64,000 nucleotides of DNA from Eudromia elegans (lineage: Eukaryota; Chordata; Aves; Tinamiformes; Tinamidae). Numbering within the stretch: position 1 is the stretch's first letter; every line of letters starts with the position of its first letter. The notes beneath the pieces are model-generated. The model ran no database searches, had not been told where the DNA came from, and worked only from the letters and a program-made list of their open reading frames with translations. The stretch lies in contig PTEX01000060.1 of the NCBI GenBank assembly GCA_003342815.1, positions 1,004,244 through 1,068,243 of the forward strand. The letters run 5' to 3'. Positions 12,618 to 23,281 of the stretch are shown here, piece after piece. Made by a program: the position numbers and the translations under genes.

Positions 12618-12740
12618 TGAAGACGGCGAAAATCAAGCTCAATAATGGGAGATATGCAGGATTTACATCAGTGCGAGCCGGGGCAGAACATCTCCCTGCC
12701 TGCACATCTGCAGTCCTGGCAATGCTCACATGGGCCTCGT
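12618..12740 (+). other. exon-like open stretch with splice-like borders
   Basis: A pyrimidine tract (TTTTTCTTTCTTTCAG) ends at 12617, and GTAAGC follows at 12741. The 123 nt between them stays open in one frame and encodes KTAKIKLNNGRYAGFTSVRA followed by GAEHLPACTSAVLAMLTWAS. The block would be a phase 1-1 exon of 41 codons. It is also GC-richer than its flanks and keeps several CpGs. I do not recognise the peptide, no partner exon was found, and one open 123-nt stretch with splice-like ends can arise by chance. Conserved regulatory sequence is an equal or better explanation. Confidence 0.12.
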
Positions 12741-12949
12741 GTAAGCTACTGCTACCTGACACATGTTGATGAAAGCACTAATTAAGACACAAAGCTGTGT
12801 TCTATTACTAAAACAAGCATCCTTAGCAGCTTCCAGACAGAGCTTCCTCCCCACAGAAGCAGAGCTATCAGCTGCCTTCCTTTCCCTGATATGTCTTCCT
12901 TTCCCATCCTCAGAGTATCACTAAAACAGCTTCATGAACAAGTGCAGCC

Positions 12950-13390
12950 AGGGCCTCGCATTTGGGAATTTCCAATAGGATTCCGGAGGGGAAGCTGGGT
13001 GAGGGGAAGGCTTGGCAGGCTGCAATGGGCCATGGCTGTGGCAGGAGGGATGCAGGAGGAGGGCACAGAGCTTTGGATCTCAAGTGGTGGCAGCTGCAGC
13101 ACTTGGCATCGCTTCATGGAGTGGCAGATTTGTCCCAGGCAAGGGACTGACAGGAAGGGCCCTGGTACAGCTCAGAGTGTTGGAAGGACTGGGAGGGATT
13201 TGGAGTTAAATGGTGAAGGATTGGACAGGGCATGCCTGGGAATGGTTTTGTTGATTTGAGGACAAACGAGGACTTGAGTACTGGTGTTCTGGCCTGGCCC
13301 TGGAAAAACCCTGGAAGCTCCAGGTCGGTTGGTATTTCAAGATCAGAGAAATACCACGTGGGGCTGTGGGTAGGACTGATGTTTCACAGA
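12950..13390. other. G-rich block with overlapping short open frames
   Basis: About 440 nt with marked G over C skew on the plus strand, including runs such as GGAGGGGAAGCTGGGTGAGG and CAGGAGGAGGGCACAGAG. Several plus-strand frames stay open together (for example 12891-13259, 122 codons). This is expected in G-rich, T-poor sequence where stops are rare. No known domain is seen. It could be an unrecognised worn repeat, a transcribed non-coding region or plain compositional drift. Confidence 0.3.
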
Positions 13391-13917
13391 CACAGTGGGG
13401 ATGGTAGATTTGTTCAGATTCAGGGATTTTTTTTTTGGATGTGATTCACCATCAGTTCTTTTTCTTGTCAGAGCACTGAGCAATAGTTCACTCTATCCAT
13501 TCACTACGTTCTTCAGATCTTCTTCATTTAAGTCCTCTTCTTTCCTGTTTTTCACTTGGTTTGGAAATATATTTGCCTTACTAAGAAGGAACTATAAAAG
13601 GTCTCTGTACTTGCATGATGGTCTGCAGGGTAGAAGGCCTTGATCTCATGGGAGAAATGGGAGAAATAAAAGACAGGGGACAATGAAATGTCCGCACAAC
13701 CCCAGTGATTAGCGTTCATGTTGCTATCTTCTAATGCTGACAGTCCAACTGCAAGGACTGCGATGCCAATGTGGAGTAGATATTTGCACATCGGCCTAAA
13801 GGTGCATATATCCTTCCCGCTCTAGCATGTTGTATCTGTAGCAGCTACTCATCACATGCTACTCATCCCATCATTCCTCGGCTAGTTCAGAAGGAGTCTT
13901 GAACAACTAACCTTTTA

Positions 13918-14010
13918 TCTTAGACGCCTAAATTTAGATAGGATTAGTGCTCTACATGTCTGCCTCCTTCCGCATGTTTTTCGAATCCTATAATTTAGGA
14001 GCATCCAGAG
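13918..14010. repeat. probable relic of an ancient amniote interspersed repeat
   Basis: The blocks TTAGACGCCTAAATTTAG and, about 75 nt on, TAATTTAGGAGCATCCAGAG then CTGCCTAAAC recall the TTTAGGTGCCTAA modules that recur in old interspersed repeats of sauropsids. The copy is strongly diverged and I cannot assign it to a named family. Confidence 0.35.
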
Positions 14011-14586
14011 CTGCCTAAACAATGCATACATCTACAGCATCTTTTGCAGACAAAGTTAAATTCACTTTTTTTTTTCTTTTGCCAAATATTGGTGGACAAG
14101 AGTGGCTCCAAGCCTGATGCTCATAGCTCAGTGGTTAAAGGAGGAAATAGCTTCTCTACTGGTAGAGTAGGAAGAAAGTTTCCAAGCCTCTTCAGACATT
14201 TCAGTATAAGTGACAGATTATACTAAAAATTAACTGTGTGAAGGTCTGTGTCTCCTAAGGGAATGTCTCTTTTCTGTCAGAAAAGTGTCTCCTTCTACTT
14301 GCATTGGCTGAGATGAAGGAGATAGATAGGGAGAGAAAATTTGCTTTCTTCATTTGGCCGTGCATGGAAGGACCACTGGGAAGTTCCTTTATTACTTTTC
14401 TTTTCAGCTGGTGTTTAAACATAGGAAACAATTCTGAAATCAATAAAGTATAATCAAATGCATCCCAGGTGTGCCTACCACTACAGCTAACAGGATGGCA
14501 TTTGCTATAATACTTAAAAAATCACATTATTTTTATGGCTTAGCTAAACAGTTCCTAGAGGAAAGTAATGCCTTAAATATACACAC

Positions 14587-14607
14587 TTTTTTTTTTTTTT
14601 TTTTTTT
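14587..14607. repeat. poly-T tract
   Basis: A run of 21 T followed by AAAGAATAAAATC. It makes poly-Lys or poly-Phe in overlapping open frames, which are artefacts. Confidence 0.95.
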
Positions 14608-15209
14608 AAAGAATAAAATCAGAAAGCCAAATAGTGTGGCCAAGGCAAAACAATACTTTATATTTTCTGTGAGCACAAACGTCTGTGGATATATACAGAA
14701 ACATACAAAGATGCCCATTCTCTTTCTACAAATTCTGCTCCTCAACTTTAATTAAAAATTAAAACGTTGTCATCATGAGTCTTGTATAGTCAAAAAATCT
14801 GTTTAGCCCTGGAATAGTGAGAATCCATGGTCACAGGCAGAACACTGAAAAGGTCTGTGCATGAGCCAAATGGCTACTATTCCAGGAGTTAAGTTTTGGA
14901 GCTTCATTTGTAACTGCAACCTATTTCAGGAACGTGTGGAGTTTTAGCTTCCAATATTCTGAACTGGGATTTTCTGGAGCTTTATTCCTTTCGTTAGTAG
15001 AAAATATCTTCTACTTCTCAGCCCTAGTGTATTGCTGGCTCATTCATGCCAATTTGCCTTGTGCCAAATTCAAAATTAATTTAGTAAGTGATTTTAACCT
15101 CCTCCTTCCCTCAGCTGCAGTATTCCCAACCATATAAAAATCAATAGTTACTTCCCTCCTCCCCACCCCAATTATAAGATTGCTACATAAATTGCTATCG
15201 AAAGCCTAT

Positions 15210-15318
15210 TTTCTTTTTTCCTTTTCACCCTTTTTTTTTTCTTTTCTTTCTCAAGTATGATATAGATTTTTCTTTCTTTGTTTCTTTAAGTTTTCTTTCT
15301 TTCTGGCTTCTTTCTGGT
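15210..15318. repeat. pyrimidine-rich TTTC low-complexity region
   Basis: Two neighbouring stretches made almost only of T and C, with TTTC and TTTTC units, separated by TCAAGTATGATATAGA. This is low-complexity sequence; the minus-strand open frame across it is Lys-rich for that reason. Confidence 0.8.
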
Positions 15319-16400
15319 TTAAGTTTGATAAGCTATGCTCAGGATACAGTTTGAAGCTTTTCTCAGAAACTGTGAGGTTCAGAAACTTAAAAGAAAGAGG
15401 AATATTTGAATTGCCTTCATTTGTGACTTCTGGTAAACTGTTGCTATCACTGGCCATTAAAGAAATAAAGTATTTGTTATCTGTATTTTTCATGGACTAA
15501 TAATGTTACAAAGATTTTGGTGTCATTAATGGCAAATCTGGTCAAGTCTTTAGGAATTCACTCTAGAACATTTGCTTTTCTTTCATGCCTTTTGTTTAAA
15601 TACTTTGCTGTTTTCAGTAATTCATCATGTAGTGGCAAAGCACCTAGATTAATAATGGCAGGCCAAACATGGACAAGATAAAGCTTCTAGTTCTGCAGAG
15701 ATATTGTTTAGTTGTTGTTGTTGTTTTTTTGTTTAAATTTAGGTTTCATTCAAATATCCTGATCCTGTATCCAGAAGCAACCTCAAAATTGAAGCTATTT
15801 GAAATATAAAATGCATTGTTATTAGTCAGGTCTACACTTAGGTACCAGCTCTCTTAGTTTTCAGTGTTTTGTGACAAGGTCATCTTAGTCATGACTTCAA
15901 GAATAGTTATTGGAAATCTTGCCTGAAATCAACTAAAAGTCTCAAATTTAAACTGCTTTGAATTCAACAGTTCTGGCTCATTGCATTGGGATTTTTGATG
16001 TCACTTGCTTTGATAGGAAATCTTGAACCAGCAGAATATGAGCAGATTATAATTATTATTTTGTTTTCTCAGTTCATTTTTATGAAGCAAGATGTAAAAA
16101 TGCCTGCCTTCCTGAAGGGCCTGACAGGGCTTGAAATTCAAGAGCTTGACAGACAGAAAATCTCTGGAGATGGGATGAAATAATTGTGATGTGTCCTTTG
16201 CACAGTATTTTTTCTTAATATACAGAATTCCTTCAGCCAAAAACCCAATTTTCTTAAGAAACTAAAATGGCAGAAATGAATAATAAAAAAGAGTAACTCC
16301 TTGAACTAAAAATGAATGAGTAATTTCTCCTTGAACCCAAAATGAAGAGCATAAAAGTGAAGAAAATAACTTACTTTAATTCTTTCTTAACAGTACAATC

Positions 16401-16431
16401 AATAATAATAATAATAATTATATATATATAT
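16401..16431. repeat. (AAT)n then (TA)n microsatellite
   Basis: About six AAT-type trinucleotides are followed directly by about six TA dinucleotides. It is a compound microsatellite and likely length-polymorphic. Confidence 0.9.
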
Positions 16432-19400
16432 GAAAATGGACTCACACCTAGAGAAATCCTGTCTGATATGCTTCTTTGACTTTAAGAACTACCCCACAAA
16501 ACATCTAAGCTACTGCAAGGGTAATGTCATCTCCGCAGGAGCAGAGCAGTCCCTGGGAGAAAGCACTGAAACAATAGCCTGGATGTAACAACTTTGAGAA
16601 GCTATATACAAAAACACTCTGCTGCTCTAGAGAAAGATCACCCTGGTTTGGAAGCTATCTGAAAAGATCTGGATTACAGCACATTCAGCTTGGTTTGATG
16701 TGTTGTGCCATATGGTAGCAACATTTAATTTCTCGGCATATTCAGAAAGTTTTATTGTACCCATTTTTTGCTTCCATGGAATGAGTTACTGACAAAGCAA
16801 GATTTGTGCCTACACTGTGTTCTTAAGCCCACAGATGGATGGGATTGTGGGGTGAATATCTTGTCAGACACTTTGGACCAAGTGGGCATTTATCATGGGG
16901 TCAATCTGAGCACACACATGTACCCCCTGTTCTATCAATATTCTGGTACATCAAGCCCTCCAGGATGTGTTCACAGAAGCACCAAGAACTGCTGAGGGTT
17001 TTTAGGTGGCTCTCATTGTGACACACCTTTTAAGCATCCGGGACTACTTCTAGGTAGAAGTTCCTGTTCTCAAAGTGAACACTGCAAAAGCTGATAGAAG
17101 TGAGAATTTGAAGCCTCCCATATGATTTCTATGTCTCTTTCATGTGTTGAAGACATGGAGTGTCCAGCAATTTCTAGATTAAAGAGAAGAGCAAGAGGTT
17201 CTCTTATAGAGCACTCCTGTGGGATAATAAGATGTTAGGAAGAAAATTTGGAAGATTTTTTATTTTAATATTATTTTATCTTTTTACTTTGGCTCCCCTG
17301 GTGCAAGCAACTGCTCTAACAAAAATGTCTGAGAGAGATTTTTATGCTTCAGGGCATTAGTTTTCCACAGATTGCCTCAGGCTTGAGGGCTTCTTTATGT
17401 GTTAGACAGATGGCTCACCAATTGCACTTATTGGATTCTTCTTTCAGTTACTGTTAAAAGTGTCTGGTCACCAAGAGAGACAAAATAGAGGATTAAAAGT
17501 ATCATTTGTTTTGCCCAAAACTGCAATTTTGATTTGAACATTTTGTGTGTGTGTGTTTGTAGTTGCTTTTGTCTTTTCCAAACTTGTTGCATCTGTATGA
17601 AACATCATTATGGTTTTTCTTAGCCTTTAGCTTCTGCACCTTCATAGACAACTGTTTAACTCCATCTTGCAAGATGGAAAGGTTGGAAAGGTAATTTTGG
17701 CAGAGTCAGGTTAAAGTCAAACTACCATCTGCACCTCTGGCATATGTGATTTACAGCTTACTGCAGTATTACCATGAGCCAATCTGTTTCATTTACTCAA
17801 TAGATGTTTTTTGGTTGTTTTTAATAGCTTGACAGCCTTTTTATTTAGGCAAAAGTTCACTCGTTTTACTTGGAAAATTAACTTTTTCTTTTATTTGTTA
17901 AATCAAACCCCATCTTTCTTTGTCAGTGTATGGCAAAACCTTGACATTTTTCTCCAAAGCATAGAAGCATTGAAGGTCACATTTCCAAAAGGATCTGTAA
18001 AACTCTACTAACAAATTATGCTCCAGTGTTTAAGTGCACAAACACCCTTTTTTAAAAAGAGTGAATAGTAGAAGGAATGAATCTAGTAGTGTGTGCCAAA
18101 ATTTGACAATGAAACTCAATGAATAGAACAAGGATAATGTTTCAAAAACATCTATGTCATGTAGGAGCCTGGGTATTATTTTTCAAGTATAGGTGGGAAA
18201 TCTCCTAATTGCTTTTGAATATTTAGTCTTTATCATAGGAAATAGGGAAAATTTCTGTAGAATTTCCATTATGGATAACAAATGTTATTGTTATTCCTCA
18301 GTTTGTTTGAGGCTTCTGCAAGGACAGGAGTTTTTTTTTCTTTACTAGGCATTATTTAATCATGCTGTCAATCCCCATCACAAAGAACTCTTGGTTTAGA
18401 GGAATTAAACAAAGTGTTGGAGGAGAAATGGAGGCTTAAAAACGTGAAATGAGAGCCCGAAGGTCACACAGATGGTCAGTCATAGGAGTTTTCTTTGAAC
18501 TGTCCATTAGATCTTCCCTACTGCACAGACGATATTCCCTCTTTCTTCAGATATCCCGTATGCCCTGAGTGAACAAAACCTTATTGATCTGCCTGGTGCT
18601 GAAATAAGAGGCGCATAAGATTTGTACTTGAAATTAGCCGGCCTAGTGATATTTGAGTAGTCTTTATTTTTAGATTCACACAATACCTCACACTGTGGAG
18701 CCTGTGTTAATAAAAAAGGCATCCCTATCATTGTCTTGGCACGTGGGGTTGTGGCTATTTATATGGCTTGTGCTTTCAGACAGGCTCAGCCTGCTAAGGA
18801 CAACTATTATGATAAAGATGCCAATAGAAGTACCCTCCTGACAAAGAGTTTTCAGATGTCCATTGTCCTAGGTTTTGCTTGTAGAAGACATGTCTGTATC
18901 AGGTTAACAGAGAATGGTACTACTTGGCACTGATTTTGCTTAGACACTAGAGCGGCTTTCTTTATACAAACTGCTTATCAGGTAGGTGGAGATTCCGCTT
19001 CCCTCTCCCCCTCTTTTTTTCCTTCTCTTTGTATCCTTTGCATTGTGAAACATTTTCCTGCAATATGGGACTATCATGTGTGATTATGGTGTGGGATCTA
19101 TAGGAAAGACTCTGGTATGCTGTTGTTCGGTGACCTTAGATACCTTGGTAAGTTACTGTGATTTCTGCTCTGATTAAGAGTCTTCTCTGATTAAACTACT
19201 AAAGTCTGTGATGTGAAATGGGAGGGAGACTGAGGGAAAGGAAATTTGATAATCATTTCAGTATCATTTCCATGATATTGAAAATATTTACAAAATCTTC
19301 TCTTTTCACATGGCTGCCTGAAGCACTCCTCTTGACCAGTTTGCTGGCTATGACAAAGACTTCATCTGCCAGTTCTTTAAACAGATCGAAGAACTGTTGC

Positions 19401-20691
19401 CTTTCTTTTCCTCAGACTTGAGAAATTCCCCTATTCTCTAGTTCCAAGAAGTGAAGTGCTTGCTATATATTTTTCCTTTGTTTTTTTTTGTCTCTGTCTC
19501 CTTAGATCACAAAGAGATATTGAGTAATTGACAATTCAGATGTTCTTAAACACATGTAGCACTCTCAGACCCACGCTGTGTAAAGCACAGAAAATAACAA
19601 AGCTGATTCTGTCCCTTGTTCACTTTACACACCACTAAATACAACAAGGGGATTGGAGGATTGTTTCGCCGTTGTTGAGGCGCAGGGGGTGTTCCACCCA
19701 ATCTGCAGATGCCACTCTGCCATCTTCCACCACATAGTGATAAACCTTTCAGGAAGTCATTTTATATTTAACACTCACATACATGTGGAGATCAGATACC
19801 TCAGTTTCTCTGATCTCTGTGGGACTGGTTGTAGGGAGTGAGGAGTGTCATGGACTGCAAGCTCAGTGAGATTCTGAAGTGTGATCATTTAGAGGACAGG
19901 GCTTCAGGCATGTGCTGTAGAAAACAGTTTAGAATTAGAAGATTAATGGTGCCACTTTGCCTCTTTTCAAGCTGTTGTTACACTGCTATTTTATCACCAT
20001 GAGAGCTCAGGAGACAGGGAAAATAGTTCAGGAAAGTGAAGGGCAATCTAACAAGCTATGCATTGATATTGTCCACCAGTGCAGTCTTATTTTTGTGCAT
20101 TCCTGGAAGGAGACAGGCACTTCTGCTTGTAGCAAAAAGTTAGGTTTGTATTAATCTCTTAGTATGAGAGTGGGAGCTGTAAAACAAGAGATAGACGGAA
20201 GAAAAGATGATGATTGATGAGTTATTTCCTAGGAGCAGAAAGCTTGCTCTCTCTAACTAAATCTGAAAGTCCAGGGGAGGGTTTTTGACCACAAAAAAAA
20301 AACCCCAAAAAACAAAACAAACAAACAAAAAAAAATTTGAAGCGGAGCATCTAGAGAAAAGGAAAAGGAAGAAAGCAGAAAAGCAGTTGTGAGGAAATGT
20401 CTAAGTCATTTATATTTAAGATGGAGAAAAGAAAGGCTTCAATTCCAGTTGACTTTAGATATGTAACCAAGGAACCTTAAAAAGGGATGGAATCATGAGA
20501 ATCTTGGTAGGGAACTTGGGACAGAGAGAAAGGCACTTTTGTGCTGCCTTTCCATTATCTACATTGCCCAAAGAAAGAGGAGAAATTCCTGGTAGATAAA
20601 TCTGTAGGGTAGCTAAAGTGGTGGAAGGATTGGGGGTTCTACTGAAATTTCCAAGAGTACTTAAGATTACCTTAGTCCAGTTGGTCTTTTT

Positions 20692-21025
20692 AATCACAGA
20701 ATCACAGGATGGCTGAGGTTGGAAGGGACCTCTAGAGATCATCTAGTCCAATCCCCCTGCTCCAGCAGGGATACCCAGAGCACGGAGCACAGGACAGCAG
20801 TGAGGCAGATTTGGAAGATCTCCAGAGAAGGAGACTCCACAACCTCTCTGGGCAGCCTGCGTCCTTCCTCACATGGACATGGAAATGCCTGTGTTTTAGT
20901 TTAAAACCATAACCCCTTGTCCTGTGACTGGCCACCACCGAGAAGAGTTTGGCCTCGTCCTCTTTACATTCTTCCCATGATCAGAACCCCTTGCAGGCTT
21001 CTCTTCTCAGGCTAAGCAGACCCAT
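20692..21025 (-). mobile_element. CR1 LINE 3' end, minus strand (copy D)
   Basis: On the minus strand this runs from the ORF2 C-terminal region (family GLFSLEKRRLRG... down to the PSDRTRGNG-like block) to the 3' UTR and the terminal octamer-like repeat. The GC hairpin at 20755-20770 is perfect (CCCTGCT, 2-nt loop, AGCAGGG). Its UTR shares the GTGCTCTGGGT block with copy A at 3435-3610, which places both in one subfamily. It is 5'-truncated, as most CR1 copies are. The open frames at 20719-20904 and 20732-20938 lie inside the element and are not host genes. Confidence 0.95.
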
Positions 21026-22796
21026 TAATATTTTCTTGGATTAATCCACAGGTCCTAAAGTGATGTACGTGACATGTTATTTGAATGGATTTTAATAACA
21101 TAGATGTCTAAATCTAAGATAAAGAATTACTGTATGAATTCAAAATTTTGGTATATTGTTTTGAAGAACAGGAAGTTCCATCTGCTTTTTAAAAGTCTTT
21201 TTTTGGTAAAAGTTTTTTTTTTTTAAAACAGCTATTTAAAAATGAACGGTATTTATAGGAGAGGATACTTATAAACTGTTAAATTGAAAAGGTCCAGGAA
21301 CACATCTCAGGCATTGGACCAAGATGTTCATTAGCTTCACTTTCCCTATCTACAAGAAAAATCTTTTGCAGTACCACTTGTCCTTGAGGTTAGGTATTGT
21401 TTCACAGACCTCTTTTACTTAGTTATATAGGCACAATCTGTCTCTTAGTAGGAAGGTCATAATACAGAATCTTAATAAGGAAATGGAATTTTGCACATAA
21501 AGAGAAACTTTGTTCTGATCTTCCCTACCCTGAGTATAAAATAGACACAATTGAGGAAGGCAAATTATGCAAAGTGATATGATTAAATGATTCATCTGAT
21601 GCAGAACTCTCTGAAGCTATCCCTTAAACCATCATTAGAGCACCTCCTTCGAAGTCATAGAAAGTAGTTTTAAGAAGATGGTCAAAAAGAAGTAGAAAAA
21701 TGTGTTATTATTTAAGCTACATCTTGAAGCACCCTGGGGATTCCTGGAAATGGCCCCTACTCGTACCTGTGATTTTCTTGGTCTTTCAGTTTTTGACATA
21801 CAACTGGGTAGTTACATCTCAATTAAGGAGTTTAATAAATCAGATTTCTCCTCTTATCATTCAATAATAACCTGATTAACCTGCTTTTGAAAATCTTTGT
21901 ATCACTAGACTTCATATAATGATCTCACCTATCAAGTTTCCTGTGTGGTTGCATCACTTCTAATGAACTCTTTTAATAATTTGATATCTTCATTTTGCAG
22001 CTTGAGAATCTTATCAAAGGTTTTCTGAAATTAACTACTGTTAGTCCTATTCATTGCTTAAAATACCTCATTGGCTTTTGTGAATTCTTAATGGCTTCAT
22101 TAAAAGAGTATAACTAGAATATTGTATTATCTTGCTAAGCACTTGTATGATCCTCATCAATGTGAGACCTGAAAACTTCTTAGTCTTTAATGCATTTTTG
22201 TCTTCTCAATCCATAGGAAATAATTAAATGTTATCCCTACTCTATTCAAGGTGAGGTAAAACAGGGTAGTTAAAGCAGACTATCAAACTAACGTGGAACA
22301 AAAATTCTTATAGCTCAGTTGCTGTTAGACCATATGCATCTTTAAATATTACCTTCTTCAGCACTCCAGGAACTTGCCCATACTCCTAACTAGTACTCTT
22401 TAGGTATTTGAAGTTTTGAAAATGCTGATTTTAATACAGAATATCATAAGCTTAAAGATTTTGATGGAAGGATAATGTATGTTTTTAACTATTTTTTTCC
22501 ATAGTAGCCAAACTTGCATCAGAGAACCAAAAATACTATGTCAAGAAACGCTGTTAGGAATGTTCATGAAAAATGTAGTTCAGGTGTCTTGCTCCATTGT
22601 TCTGAATGATTCTTCAGTCAGACAGTCTCAGAACAGGTATCTAAACAAACAATCAAGACAAGATCATGATGCATTATGAAATATTTCCAAGGAGACTGCT
22701 TCAAAGAAGACAAATAGAATAGAAGGCATCCCAAATATAACTGCTATTGCAGTACTTCTCAAGGGAAATGCTTGTTTTATTTGCTTTTTTGTTTTT

Positions 22797-22797
<1 letters not shown>
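21026..22797. other. unique AT-rich non-coding sequence
   Basis: Nothing beyond AT-rich unique sequence and short T runs is recognised. No open frame exceeds 66 codons in a way that suggests a gene. Confidence 0.5.

Positions 22798-22876
<79 letters not shown>
22798..22876. repeat. 79-nt poly-T run abutting an assembly gap
   Basis: An uninterrupted run of 79 T is preceded by TTTTTTGTTTTTG and ends exactly where the N run begins. Homopolymers this long are error-prone in every sequencing chemistry, so the true length is uncertain. The poly-Phe and poly-Lys open frames over it are artefacts. Confidence 0.97.
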
Positions 22877-23281
22877 NNNNNNNNNNNNNNNNNNNNNNNN
22901 NNNNNNNNNNNNNNNNNNNNNNNNNNNNNNNNNNNNNNNNNNNNNNNNNNNNNNNNNNNNNNNNNNNNNNNNNNNNNNNNNNNNNNNNNNNNNNNNNNNN
23001 NNNNNNNNNNNNNNNNNNNNNNNNNNNNNNNNNNNNNNNNNNNNNNNNNNNNNNNNNNNNNNNNNNNNNNNNNNNNNNNNNNNNNNNNNNNNNNNNNNNN
23101 NNNNNNNNNNNNNNNNNNNNNNNNNNNNNNNNNNNNNNNNNNNNNNNNNNNNNNNNNNNNNNNNNNNNNNNNNNNNNNNNNNNNNNNNNNNNNNNNNNNN
23201 NNNNNNNNNNNNNNNNNNNNNNNNNNNNNNNNNNNNNNNNNNNNNNNNNNNNNNNNNNNNNNNNNNNNNNNNNNNNNNNNN
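22877..23281. other. assembly gap (405 N)
   Basis: All bases are N. The length is not a round default such as 100, so it may be an estimated size or a masked stretch. Sequence resumes with TTTCTGGTTTCATGC and, 42 nt later, another T run of 17 near 23324-23340. A long T-rich low-complexity stretch is the likely cause of the break. Confidence 0.98.

Larger units (their letters stand above)
13391..20691. other. unique AT-rich non-coding sequence
   Basis: No gene recognised. The stretch holds a probable ancient-repeat relic near 13.9 kb, a 21-nt T run at 14587-14607, a pyrimidine-rich TTTC region at 15210-15318, an AAT/TA microsatellite near 16.4 kb, and an A-rich AAAC region near 20285-20332. 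Frames are short throughout. Confidence 0.5.

Noticed and set aside
12891-13259. 122-codon open frame in the G-rich block
   Set aside because: Several frames are open together because the block is T-poor and G-rich. The peptide has no recognisable domain.
18736-18933. Open frame ending RLTENGTTWH, reminiscent of receptor ectodomain wording
   Set aside because: The likeness is limited to a few residues, there are no cysteine spacing or splice borders to match, and the rest of the frame is unlike any receptor.
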